The notes beneath the pieces were generated by a model that ran no database searches, was not told the DNA's origin, and was given only the letters and a program-made list of their open reading frames with translations. The position numbers and the translations under genes are program-made. Positions 40,504 to 48,421 of a DNA stretch of 64,000 bases are shown piece after piece (the stretch's first letter is position 1; each line of letters begins with the position of its first letter). Source of the stretch: Mycobacterium sp. 1081908.1 (lineage in GTDB: Bacteria; Actinomycetota; Actinomycetes; Mycobacteriales; Mycobacteriaceae); the NCBI RefSeq assembly GCF_001673535.1, contig NZ_LZLY01000089.1, positions 38,258 to 102,257 of the forward strand. Reading direction: 5' to 3'.

Positions 40504-41303
40504 TGTCAGGCCTGCGCGGTCGCGTTGCCTTGGTGACCGGGGCCGCCCGCGGCAGCGGACGTTGCCACTGTGAGCGATTTGCCGACTTGGGCGCCGACAT
40601 CATCGCGCTGGATGTGCCCGAGGCGGCCGCCGATCTCGAACAGGCCGCGGCCGCCGTCGCCGCGCGTGGGGTGCGCGCCGTGACCGGTCTGGCTGACGTC
40701 GGCGACTTCGGCGCGATGGCGGCCGCGGTGGATGCCGCCGTCGCCGAACTCGGTCGCATCGACGTCGTTGTCGCCAACGCGGGGATGCATCCGGCGGGCG
40801 CCCCGGCTTGGGAAATCAGCCCCGAAACCTGGCAGCAGGTGCTGGACGTCAACCTCACCGGTGTCTGGCACACCGTCAAGGCCAGTGTGCCCCACATCGG
40901 CGAGCAGGGCGGCTCCGTCGTAATTGTCAGTTCCACCAACGGTATTCGGGGCACCGCGGACACCGCCGCCTACACGGCCAGTAAGCATGCCGTGGTGGGA
41001 CTGGCGCGCACGCTCGCCAACGAGCTGGGACCCCGACGTATCCGCGTCAACACCGTCCACCCCGGTGCGGTCGCGACCGCGATGGTGCTCAACGAGGCGA
41101 CGTTTCGGCGGCTGCGGCCCGACTTGGACAATCCGTCGGCGGAGGACGCCGCTGAGGTGCTGAAAGCTCGCCACTTGCTACCGGTGCCGTGGATCGAGCC
41201 CGTCGATGTCAGCAACGCCGTCGCGTTCCTGGCCTCCGACGAAGCGCGCTACATCACCGGGACCCAGATCGTGATCGACGCCGGACTACTGGCCAAAGTG
41301 TAG
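40503..41303 (+). CDS. SDR oxidoreductase, mycofactocin-coupled type
   Basis: This 266-residue SDR has T-G-A-A-R-G-S-G (12-19), I-I-A-L-D-V after beta-2 (NAD preference), V-A-N-A-G, and A-Y-T-A-S-K as the active-site Tyr-Lys. The N-terminus G-R-V-A-L-V-T-G-A-A-R-G-S-G-R-C-H-C resembles mycofactocin-coupled SDRs. It is translationally coupled to the BVMO (TGATG) and probably oxidises a secondary alcohol to the ketone the BVMO needs. A 161-bp gap with a perfect palindrome follows before the HsaA-like gene. Confidence 0.85.
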   Translation: MSGLRGRVALVTGAARGSGRCHCERFADLGADIIALDVPEAAADLEQAAAAVAARGVRAVTGLADVGDFGAMAAAVDAAVAELGRIDVVVANAGMHPAGAPAWEISPETWQQVLDVNLTGVWHTVKASVPHIGEQGGSVVIVSSTNGIRGTADTAAYTASKHAVVGLARTLANELGPRRIRVNTVHPGAVATAMVLNEATFRRLRPDLDNPSAEDAAEVLKARHLLPVPWIEPVDVSNAVAFLASDEARYITGTQIVIDAGLLAKV

Positions 41304-41383
41304 GAGCGCTGGTTGGGCGCGAAGGTCGCATGTGGCGATTTCGTTGACAACACCCCCCGCGCCGAGTTATGACCCAATTTCGT

Positions 41384-41403
41384 CCGCTGATCGGGATCAG
41401 CGG
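41384..41403. promoter_or_regulatory. 20-bp perfect palindrome upstream of ring-cleavage operon
   Basis: Arms CCGCTGATC (41384-41392) and GATCAGCGG (41395-41403) are perfect complements with a 2-bp GG spacer. The site lies 61 bp before the HsaA-like gene and after the SDR stop. It could be an operator for the 41465-45029 operon or a terminator; no T-run follows, which favours an operator. Confidence 0.55.
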
Positions 41404-41464
41404 CGAGTCGGCGCCTGGACTGCGGTAAACCATTCAATATGCCCACACACGTAAGGACGAAGAA

Positions 41465-42649
41465 ATGAGCGAGCGGGTACTTGATCAGGTTGTGGCCATG
41501 GCCGACCAGTTGCGCGACCAGGCCGCCGAAGCCGAGCGGATCGGCCGGCTCACCGACGACACCGTCAAGCTCATGAAAGGGGCCGGGCTGATCCGGCTGC
41601 TGCAACCCAAGAGCTACCAGGGGTTTGAGGTCCATCCCCGCGAATTCGCCGAAACGGTCATGGCCACCGCGGCACTCGATCCGGCCGCCGGCTGGATCGT
41701 CGGCGTGGTGGGCGTGCATCCCTACCAGCTCGCCTACGCCGATCCGAAAGTGGCCGCCGAGGTGTGGGCCGACGACGTCGACACCTGGATGGCCTCCCCC
41801 TACGCGCCGCAGGGCGTGGCGAAGCCCGTCGACGGCGGCTACATCTTCAACGGCCGGTGGCAGTTCAGCTCGGGCACCGACCATTGCGACTGGATCATCT
41901 TGGGCGCGATGCTCGGCAACGAGCAGGGGATACCGCTGATGCCGCCGCAGATGCTGCACATGATCCTGCCCCGCAAGGACTACGAGATCGTCGAGGATTC
42001 GTGGAACGTGGTGGGGCTACGCGGAACCGGCTCCAAGGACGTCATCGTCAAGGACGCGTTCGTCCCGGCCTACCGGACGATGGACGCGACCAAGGTGATG
42101 GACGGCACCGCCCAGCGCGAGGCCGGCATGACCGAGCCGCTGTACCTGATGCCGTGGTCGACGATGTTCCCGCTGGGAATTTCCGCGGCCACCATCGGGA
42201 TCGCCGAGGGCGCGCTGGCCGCGCACCTGGACTATCAGCGGGAGCGCGTGGGCGCCACCGGGACCGCGATCAAGGACGACCCGTACGTCATGCACGCCAT
42301 CGGCGAGGCGGCGGCCGACATCAACGCCGCCCGCCAGGAGCTGTTGGCCAACGCGGAGCGCATCTACGACATGGTCGCCGCCGGCAAGGAGGTGTCGTTC
42401 GCGGACCGGGCGGCCGGTCGCCGGACCCAGGTGCGCGCGGTGTGGCGCGCCGTCGCGGCGGTCGACGAGATCTTCGCCCGCTCCGGCGGAAACGCGGCTC
42501 GGATGGACAAGCCGCTGCAACGGTATTGGCGTGATGTGCACGTGGGCCACCTGCATGCCATCCACGTCCCCGGCACCACGTATCACGCGTCGGCGCTGAG
42601 TTCGCTGGGCATCGACCCGCCGGAAGGCCCGCTGCGGGCCCTGATCTAG
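41465..42649 (+). CDS. HsaA-like flavin-dependent hydroxylase (acyl-CoA dehydrogenase fold)
   Basis: This 394-residue protein matches HsaA and 4-hydroxyphenylacetate hydroxylase C2: L-L-Q-P-K-S-Y-Q-G-F, W-Q-F-S-S-G-T-D-H-C (132-141, Ser and His near the flavin), and the C-terminal Y-W-R-D-V-H-V-G-H-L-H-A-I-H. It uses reduced FMN supplied by a separate reductase to hydroxylate a phenolic ring ortho, giving a catechol. The flavin reductase (HsaB) is not in the window. It is the first gene of an operon with the extradiol dioxygenase and a FAD dehydrogenase; it has an AAGGACGAAGAA leader close to the ATG. Confidence 0.9.
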   Translation: MSERVLDQVVAMADQLRDQAAEAERIGRLTDDTVKLMKGAGLIRLLQPKSYQGFEVHPREFAETVMATAALDPAAGWIVGVVGVHPYQLAYADPKVAAEVWADDVDTWMASPYAPQGVAKPVDGGYIFNGRWQFSSGTDHCDWIILGAMLGNEQGIPLMPPQMLHMILPRKDYEIVEDSWNVVGLRGTGSKDVIVKDAFVPAYRTMDATKVMDGTAQREAGMTEPLYLMPWSTMFPLGISAATIGIAEGALAAHLDYQRERVGATGTAIKDDPYVMHAIGEAAADINAARQELLANAERIYDMVAAGKEVSFADRAAGRRTQVRAVWRAVAAVDEIFARSGGNAARMDKPLQRYWRDVHVGHLHAIHVPGTTYHASALSSLGIDPPEGPLRALI

Positions 42650-42657
42650 GAGTGGCA

Positions 42658-43566
42658 GTGAGCGACCTGAAAAGCCTTGGCTACATCACCATTTCGACCA
42701 ACGACGTCGACCGGTGGCGGCATTTCGCCTTCGACGTCCTGGGTTTCGCGGAGGGCAAGGGATCCGAACCGTCGGCGCTGTACCTGCGCATGGACGAGCG
42801 CGCGGCCCGGATCGTCGTCGTTCCCGGCGAGACGGAGCGGGTGCTCACCATCGGTTGGGAGGTGCGCGATCGTGCGGCGCTGCAACGGGTCAAGGCCAGT
42901 CTTGACGGCGCCGGCGTCGCGTTCAAGCAGCTGTCGCTCGACGAGGCCGAGCAGCGCCGCGTCGAAGAGGTGATCGCGTTCGAGGATCCGGCGGGCCACG
43001 CGCTCGAGGTGTTTCACGGCCCCGTGCTCGACCACAGCCCGGTGATCACACCGTTCGGCGCGAAGTTCGTCACCGGCGATCAGGGCCTCGGCCATGTCGT
43101 GCTGCCCGCGATGGACCCCAACGGGCTGTTCGACTTCTACACCGAGGTACTGGGTTTCCGTTCCCGCGGCGCGTTCCGGGTGCCGTTGCCGAAGGAGTTC
43201 GGCCCGGTGCGGGTTCGCTTCCTCGGGATCAACGAGCGCCACCACAGCCTGGCGATCGTGCCGGCCGCGCATCTGCGCGACCCGCGCGTGGTCCACATCA
43301 TGGTGGAGGTCGACACCCTCGACGCGGTGGGCCAGGCGCTGGACCGGGTCAACGCCGAGGGCTTCCAGTTGTCCTCCACGCTCGGCCGCCACACCAACGA
43401 CAAGATGATCTCCTTCTACGTCCGGGCGCCCGGCGACTGGGACATCGAGTTCGGCACCGAAGGCATGCGCGTCGACGAAACTTATTACACCGCAGAGGAA
43501 ATCACCGCGGACAGCTACTGGGGTCACCAGTGGGTCGGCGAGATGCCCGCGGCGATGCGGTTATGA
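42658..43566 (+). CDS. extradiol ring-cleavage dioxygenase (HsaC/BphC-like)
   Basis: This 302-residue two-domain vicinal-oxygen-chelate enzyme has the Fe(II) ligands of BphC-type enzymes: His146 (L-G-H-V-V), His213 (V-V-H-I-M) and Glu264 (W-D-I-E-F-G). The second-shell residues are also conserved: His195/196 in E-R-H-H-S, His245 and Tyr254. It would cleave a catechol next to the ring hydroxyls. GTG 42658 is favoured because AGGAG sits five bases before it; GTG 42652 is also open. It starts 8 bp after HsaA and its stop overlaps the next ATG. Confidence 0.93.
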   Translation: MSDLKSLGYITISTNDVDRWRHFAFDVLGFAEGKGSEPSALYLRMDERAARIVVVPGETERVLTIGWEVRDRAALQRVKASLDGAGVAFKQLSLDEAEQRRVEEVIAFEDPAGHALEVFHGPVLDHSPVITPFGAKFVTGDQGLGHVVLPAMDPNGLFDFYTEVLGFRSRGAFRVPLPKEFGPVRVRFLGINERHHSLAIVPAAHLRDPRVVHIMVEVDTLDAVGQALDRVNAEGFQLSSTLGRHTNDKMISFYVRAPGDWDIEFGTEGMRVDETYYTAEEITADSYWGHQWVGEMPAAMRL

Positions 43567-45029
43567 CGCCCGACACGGACGTCACGCCCGTCCCGGCGTC
43601 GTCCATCGCGTCCTGGGATCAGGAGGCCGACGTCGTCATCGCCGGCTACGGGGTCGCCGGCGCCGCGGCGGCGGTCGAAGCGACCCGCTCCGGCGCCGAC
43701 GTGCTCGTCCTGGAGCGCACCGGGTCGTGGGGCGGTGCCGCGGCGATGGCAGGCGGATTCATCTACCTCGGCGGCGGCACCGCGCTGCAAACCGCCTGTG
43801 GCTTCAGCGATTCCGTCGACAACATGGCGGCTTTCCTCAACGTGGCGATGGGCCCCGGCGCCGACGAGAACCGGATCGCCGATTACTGCGCCGGCAGCGT
43901 CGCGCACTTCGACTGGCTCGTCGGCTGTGGCGTGCCGTTCAAGGCGGAGTTCTTCTCCGAGCCCGGCTGGGAGCCGATGGGCGACCAGGGCCTGATGTAC
44001 AGCGGCGGCGAAAACGCCTACCCGTTCAACACCATCGCCTCCCCCGCCCCGCGCGGGCACGTCCCGCAGATGCAGAACAAGAAGCAGGGCGAGGCGAGCG
44101 CCGGCTACATGCTGATGAAGCCGCTCGTCGAGACGGCGACGGCGGCCGGCGCGCGGGCGCTGTACGACGTCCGTGTGCAAAGCCTGATCGTCGAATCCGA
44201 CGGCAGGGTCGTCGGCATCCGCGCCCGCCAGTACGGCGCGGAGATGACGGTCCGCGCCCGCCGCGGGGTGGTGCTCGCGACGGGCAGCTTCGCCTACAAC
44301 GACGCGATGGTGGCGCGGTACGCCCCGCGGATCGCCGGGCGCCCGGCCGCCTCGATCGAGCAGCACGACGGGCAGGCGATCCGGATGGCGCAGGCGCTGG
44401 GCGCCGACCTTGCCCACATGGACGCCACCGAGGTCGCGATCTTCATCGATCCCCAGCAACTGGTGCGCGGCATCCTGGTCAACGGCCGCGGCCAGCGCTA
44501 CGTCGCTGAGGACACCTACCCCGGCAGGGTCGGCCAGCTCACGCTGTATCAGCAGGACAACACCGCGTTCCTGATCATCGACGACGACGCGCAGCAGGAG
44601 GCGATGGCCTCATGGTCGCCCAAGTTCATGCTGCGACCGGCGACCTGGGTGGCCGACACGGTCGCCGACCTGGAACGCGACATGGGCCTGGCGCCCGGTT
44701 CGTTGCAGGCGACGGTGGCCGCCTACAACGAGGGCGCCGCGCGCGGCGAGGATCCGCTGCTGCACAAGAAGCCCGAGTGGCTGAAACCGATCGGTTCCCC
44801 GGTCGGGGCCGTCGACCTGCGGGAGAACACCGGCGGCTTCACTCTGGGCGGGCTGGCCACCACCTTGGAGGCTGAGGTCCTGCACGTCAGCGGCGAACCC
44901 ATCCCGGGGCTCTTCGCCGCGGGCCGCTCGACCGCGGGACTGGCGGCGTGGGGATACGCCAGCGGCATCTCGCTCGGCGACGGCAGCTTCTACGGCCGCC
45001 GCGCGGGCCGGTCCGCGGCCAAGGGCTGA
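43563..45029 (+). CDS. KstD/fumarate-reductase-like FAD dehydrogenase
   Basis: This 488-residue flavoprotein has an N-terminal FAD motif A-G-Y-G-V-A-G-A-A-A-A (27-37), a fumarate-reductase/KstD-type fold, and C-terminal G-L-F-A-A-G-R-S-T-A-G-L-A-A-W-G-Y-A-S-G-I. It resembles flavoproteins of the ketosteroid Delta1-dehydrogenase / succinate dehydrogenase family but is shorter than KstD and lacks the usual C-terminal Y-P-G-A-G; here the position reads W-G-Y-A-S-G. ATG 43563 overlaps the dioxygenase stop (ATGA). The likely task is desaturation of a cyclic ketone or related substrate before hydroxylation. Confidence 0.83.
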   Translation: MTPDTDVTPVPASSIASWDQEADVVIAGYGVAGAAAAVEATRSGADVLVLERTGSWGGAAAMAGGFIYLGGGTALQTACGFSDSVDNMAAFLNVAMGPGADENRIADYCAGSVAHFDWLVGCGVPFKAEFFSEPGWEPMGDQGLMYSGGENAYPFNTIASPAPRGHVPQMQNKKQGEASAGYMLMKPLVETATAAGARALYDVRVQSLIVESDGRVVGIRARQYGAEMTVRARRGVVLATGSFAYNDAMVARYAPRIAGRPAASIEQHDGQAIRMAQALGADLAHMDATEVAIFIDPQQLVRGILVNGRGQRYVAEDTYPGRVGQLTLYQQDNTAFLIIDDDAQQEAMASWSPKFMLRPATWVADTVADLERDMGLAPGSLQATVAAYNEGAARGEDPLLHKKPEWLKPIGSPVGAVDLRENTGGFTLGGLATTLEAEVLHVSGEPIPGLFAAGRSTAGLAAWGYASGISLGDGSFYGRRAGRSAAKG

Positions 45030-45140
45030 GTGCTGCCGGTTTGCCGCGACGACACTTCATCGAGATCTACGCCAACGCGAACAAGTGCGAGCGCGGCGCA
45101 CGTTAGCGTCGATTTCGGCGTCCCGCGAAAGGAACGGCCC

Positions 45141-45584
45141 GTGAACACTCAGCGACTTCAGATCCTGTTCGACGAGCGTGACATCGAACGAACGCTGACG
45201 CGATTCGCCCGCGCGATGGACGATCGCGATTGGACGGCGATGGCCGAAATCCTGGCCGACGACGCGGAGGGCGACCTCGGGACTGGACGGCTGCGCGGAA
45301 GCGCCGCGATCATTGAGCTGATCCGCGGGTTCCTCGACAATTGCGGCCCGACCCAGCACCTGCTGACCAACATCGTCATCGATGTCGACGGGGACGCCGC
45401 CACCAGCCGCTCCTACGTCCACGACGTCCATCTGAACACGGACGCCGATCCCTCGACGCGGTTCTACACCCTCGGCGACTACAGGGACACGTGGCAACGG
45501 CGATCCGATGGATCGTGGGAATTGAAGCAACGGATCAAGAGTAATCGAGCCCATGTCGGCTCCCTCGACGTCTTTCGCGGCTGA
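45141..45584 (+). CDS. SnoaL-like (NTF2-fold) protein
   Basis: This 147-residue NTF2-fold protein starts with a helix (R-D-I-E-R-T-L-T-R-F-A-R-A-M-D-D-R-D-W) and F/Y-rich strands with S-Y-V-H-D-V-H-L. It is of the SnoaL-4/ring-hydroxylating beta-like group. A GTG start after an AAAGGA box is chosen over upstream frames. It lies 111 bp after the FAD dehydrogenase on the same strand and before the IclR promoter; the intergenic region shows no regulator site. Substrate unknown. Confidence 0.8.
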   Translation: MNTQRLQILFDERDIERTLTRFARAMDDRDWTAMAEILADDAEGDLGTGRLRGSAAIIELIRGFLDNCGPTQHLLTNIVIDVDGDAATSRSYVHDVHLNTDADPSTRFYTLGDYRDTWQRRSDGSWELKQRIKSNRAHVGSLDVFRG

Positions 45585-45633
45585 CGGCACCGCGCAGAAA
45601 GCCTGGCTCCTTGCCGCGGTGCGTGACAGAGGC

Positions 45634-45669
45634 CACACCGGTGTGATAGACCTATCTTCCTAATAGGAA
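45634..45669. promoter_or_regulatory. three consecutive palindromes in the IclR promoter
   Basis: CACACCGGTGTG (45634-45645, perfect), GATAG-AC-CTATC (45645-45656) and TTCCTA-A-TAGGAA (45657-45669, perfect) stand end to end 28-63 bp before the IclR ATG. IclR proteins bind short palindromes next to their own promoter, so autoregulation is the simplest reading. The half-site GATAG/CTATC recurs at 36395-36404. Confidence 0.6.
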
Positions 45670-45696
45670 TATGCCAGCCAGATACATGGAGGTTCG

Positions 45697-46506
45697 ATGA
45701 CATCAGCCGTCAAGACTGTCGAGACCCCGACGGCCGTCATCGACCGCATCTCGCTGGTCCTCGACGCGTTCGACGGACCGGGCCGGCTAACGCTGGCGCA
45801 GATCGTGCGCCGCACCGGCCTGCCGCGGTCGTCGGCGCACCGCATGCTCGAGCGCCTGGTGCAGCTGCGGTGGCTGCGCCGCAGCGGCCGCGACTACGAA
45901 CTGGGCATGCGCCTGGTGGAGCTGGGCTCGCTGGCCGTGCACCAGGATCGCCTGGTGCGCGCGGCCGGCCCCTTGCTCGGCGAGTTGCACCGCGCCACAG
46001 GGCTTGTCGTACACCTGGCGGTCTTGGACGGCGCCGACGTCGTCTACCTGGACAAGATCGGCGACCAGCGGATACCCACTCGCGTGGGCGGTCGCCAGCC
46101 CGCGCACTGTACCGCCGTCGGGAAGGCGATCCTCGCCTACCGTAACGACGATGCCCAGCTCGATCTGCGGGTTCGCAAGACGAAATACTCGATCTCCAAC
46201 GGCCCGCAGCTCGCCGTCGAGCTGGCCAAGGTGCGCGCCCACGGAGTCGCGTTCGAACGCGAGGAGTCGCTGCTCGGATTCGGTTGCGTGGCAGCGCCGA
46301 TCGGCGGACCCGGTGAGGCGGTCGCCGCGTTGTCGGTCTGCGGTCCGATGAACCGCATGATGTTCGACCAGCGACTGGCCGCGCCCGTGCGCATGACCGC
46401 GATGGGCGTCTGGCGGAACGTCGAGGACGGCCCCCAGCGCGTCGCGCCGACCCTGCAGCCGCTGCGGCCGCTGCGCCCGGCCCGTCCGGCACTGCAGTAC
46501 GCGTGA
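45697..46506 (+). CDS. IclR-family transcriptional regulator
   Basis: This 269-residue regulator has an N-terminal winged helix-turn-helix at about 13-73 (I-D-R-I-S-L-V-L-D-A-F, L-P-R-S-S-A-H-R-M-L-E-R-L) and a C-terminal effector-binding domain with C-T-A-V-G-K-A-I-L-A-Y. IclR proteins respond to aromatic or ring-cleavage intermediates. It has its own palindromic promoter and its stop overlaps the esterase GTG by 4 bp, so it may control the esterase and following genes as well as itself. A Pro-rich tail ends the protein. Confidence 0.88.
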   Translation: MTSAVKTVETPTAVIDRISLVLDAFDGPGRLTLAQIVRRTGLPRSSAHRMLERLVQLRWLRRSGRDYELGMRLVELGSLAVHQDRLVRAAGPLLGELHRATGLVVHLAVLDGADVVYLDKIGDQRIPTRVGGRQPAHCTAVGKAILAYRNDDAQLDLRVRKTKYSISNGPQLAVELAKVRAHGVAFEREESLLGFGCVAAPIGGPGEAVAALSVCGPMNRMMFDQRLAAPVRMTAMGVWRNVEDGPQRVAPTLQPLRPLRPARPALQYA

Positions 46507-47429
46507 CGCTCGATCCGCAGCTCGCGCCCCTGATCGACATGCTCGACGCCGGCTTCCCGCCGGTGCACACCATGAACGGCGCGGAGGCCCGCGCGCTGAT
46601 CCGCTCCAGGTTCGTGCCACCCCCCAAGCCGCAGCCGGTCGCCGAGGTCCGCGACGACACGATCGACGGACCGGGCGCCGACATTCCGGTCCGGGTCTAC
46701 CGGCCCGACAGCCGGGACACGAGCCTGCCGATTCTGGTATACGCCCACGGCGGCGGTTTCGTGTTCTGCGACTTGGACAGCCACGACGCGCTTTGCCGCG
46801 ACATCACGAATCGCATTCCCGCCGTGGTGGTCTCGGTGGACTACCGGCTGGCGCCGGAGCATCGCTGGCCAGCAGCGGCCGACGACGTGTACGCGGTCGT
46901 CCGATGGGCGGCGCGCAACGCGGCCGACCTCGGCGGCGACCCGAACCGCCTGGCGGTGGGCGGCGATAGCGCGGGCGGCAACCTGGCCGCCGTGACCGCG
47001 CTGATGGCACGCGACCGAGGCGACCCGCCGCTGGCCGCCCAGTTCCTGATCTACCCGGTGCTGGCGGCGAACTTCCAGAACGAGTCCTATCGGTTGTTCG
47101 GCCGCGGCTTCTACAACCCGAAGCCGGCTCTGCAGTGGTATTGGGAGCAGTACGTGCCGTCGGTGGCCGACCGCGCGCACCCGTATGCCACACCCATTAA
47201 CGCGGACCTGCGGGGGCTGGCACCCGCCGTCATGGTCATCGCCGGACACGACCCGCTGCGTGACGAGGGACTGGCCTTCGGCGCGGCCCTACAGAATGCC
47301 GGTGTTCCGACCGTCCAATTGCGTTATGACGGCGGCATTCACGGGTTCATGACGATGCCGATGCTCGATCTCGCACATCGGGCCCGGGCGGAGGCCGCTG
47401 CCGCGCTCGCTGGCGTCTTGCGGAGATAG
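46503..47429 (+). CDS. alpha/beta hydrolase (HSL/Lip-type esterase)
   Basis: This 308-residue esterase carries H-G-G-G-F at 82-86 and nucleophile Ser156 in G-G-D-S-A-G-G, with A-G-H-D-P-L and I-H-G-F for Asp and His. It is close to the esterase at 11119-12111 in length and in the L-Q-W-Y-W segment, as if both were recruited for the same kind of ester or lactone. The GTG start overlaps the IclR stop (GTGA). It is followed by two dimeric alpha-beta-barrel genes. Confidence 0.9.
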   Translation: MTLDPQLAPLIDMLDAGFPPVHTMNGAEARALIRSRFVPPPKPQPVAEVRDDTIDGPGADIPVRVYRPDSRDTSLPILVYAHGGGFVFCDLDSHDALCRDITNRIPAVVVSVDYRLAPEHRWPAAADDVYAVVRWAARNAADLGGDPNRLAVGGDSAGGNLAAVTALMARDRGDPPLAAQFLIYPVLAANFQNESYRLFGRGFYNPKPALQWYWEQYVPSVADRAHPYATPINADLRGLAPAVMVIAGHDPLRDEGLAFGAALQNAGVPTVQLRYDGGIHGFMTMPMLDLAHRARAEAAAALAGVLRR

Positions 47430-47432
47430 GCC

Positions 47433-47780
47433 ATGGCAGACGGCCAAATCTTTGTGATCGACCGGGTGACCACCAAGCCGGGCTGCGCACGGCGGTTCGT
47501 GGACCGCTACCTCGCCGAGTACGCGCCCGGTGCCCGCGATCGCGGCATGACGCTGCGGGACGTCTTGGTCAGCCCGCCCATTTGGTTCGACGATCAGGTG
47601 AACACGGTGACCGTCACGTGGACGCTGCCGAGCGTGCCGGCGTGGTGGGAGATGACCTGGCGGGGCAGGCCGGACCCGGCGCCGGGCGAATGGTGGTCGC
47701 GCATCGCCGAATTGGTGCAGGATCGATCACGATCGTTCGCGGCGGCCGCGGACGATGTCGACGGGCTCTGCGATGTTTAA
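47433..47780 (+). CDS. dimeric alpha-beta barrel protein, hypothetical
   Basis: This 115-residue protein starts I-F-V-I-D-R-V-T-T-K-P-G-C-A-R-R-F-V-D-R-Y and ends with a charged helix. The strand-helix-strand pattern is that of dimeric alpha-beta-barrel (NIPSNAP/ABM-like) proteins. No catalytic residue is clear. It starts 3 bp after the esterase and overlaps the next gene, so it is part of the IclR-esterase operon. Related proteins often bind hydrophobic ring substrates. Confidence 0.65.
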   Translation: MADGQIFVIDRVTTKPGCARRFVDRYLAEYAPGARDRGMTLRDVLVSPPIWFDDQVNTVTVTWTLPSVPAWWEMTWRGRPDPAPGEWWSRIAELVQDRSRSFAAAADDVDGLCDV

Positions 47781-48420
47781 CGTCACCAGGCTGGTCGACG
47801 AGGCCCAGGGCGACCGCGATCGCGTGCTGGCGGCGCTTCGCGGCGCGGCCGCGCAGATAGGCAGCGAACACAGTCTCGTGGAGCCGACGCTCCCCGGTAC
47901 CCGAAACGGCGGTGACATCCTGATGCACCTACGGTTCACCGATGCGGCCGAATGGGACTCTGCTGCGGCGCGTTTCGACGATGTTCTCGGCGACCCCGCG
48001 GTCCGTCGCGTCAACGGGGCCACCTACTTCGGTTGCCCCGCCAGCACGGGTTGGTCGGCGGAACCCGGAACCGTCTATCGCACCTTGCTGCTGAGCGTGG
48101 TGCCCGGCACCGGTGCGGCGACCACCGCCCGTTTTGAGGCCGATCTGCGGCTGATGCCGAAATACGTACGGACCATCACCGATTGGCAGCTCAGCCGTGT
48201 GGTTGAAGCGTCCGGCGCCTCGTCGTGGACCCACGTATTCGAACAGCTCTTCACAGACGTTGAGGGCCTGATGGGCCCGTATCTGATGCACCCGATTCAC
48301 TGGGCCCACGTGGATCGTTGGTTCGATCCCGAATGTCCCGACGTCATCGTGCGTGATCGCGTCTGCCACAGTTTTTGCCGAAGCGATCGGGCGATCGGGT
48401 CGCCGGCGGAAGCGCGGTGA
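47773..48420 (+). CDS. Dabb-like (stress-responsive barrel) protein, duplicated domain
   Basis: This 215-residue protein is made of two ferredoxin-like halves: M-F-N-V-T-R-L-V-D-E-A-Q to the first H-L-R-F, then V-Y-R-T-L-L-L-S-V-V-P-G to H-P-I-H-W-A-H-V-D-R-W-F-D-P-E. Such Dabb-type barrels carry out small ring-modification steps or bind aromatic ketones. ATG 47773 overlaps the previous gene by 8 bp; ATG 47755 is an alternative start. It converges with the SDR gene (1-bp gap). Confidence 0.68.
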   Translation: MFNVTRLVDEAQGDRDRVLAALRGAAAQIGSEHSLVEPTLPGTRNGGDILMHLRFTDAAEWDSAAARFDDVLGDPAVRRVNGATYFGCPASTGWSAEPGTVYRTLLLSVVPGTGAATTARFEADLRLMPKYVRTITDWQLSRVVEASGASSWTHVFEQLFTDVEGLMGPYLMHPIHWAHVDRWFDPECPDVIVRDRVCHSFCRSDRAIGSPAEAR

Positions 48421-48421
48421 T

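Noticed and set aside
41304..41464. KstR/KstR2 binding sites near the HsaA-like, KshA and KstD-like genes
   Set aside because: I looked for the known KstR and KstR2 palindromes and did not see them; different palindromes are present instead.
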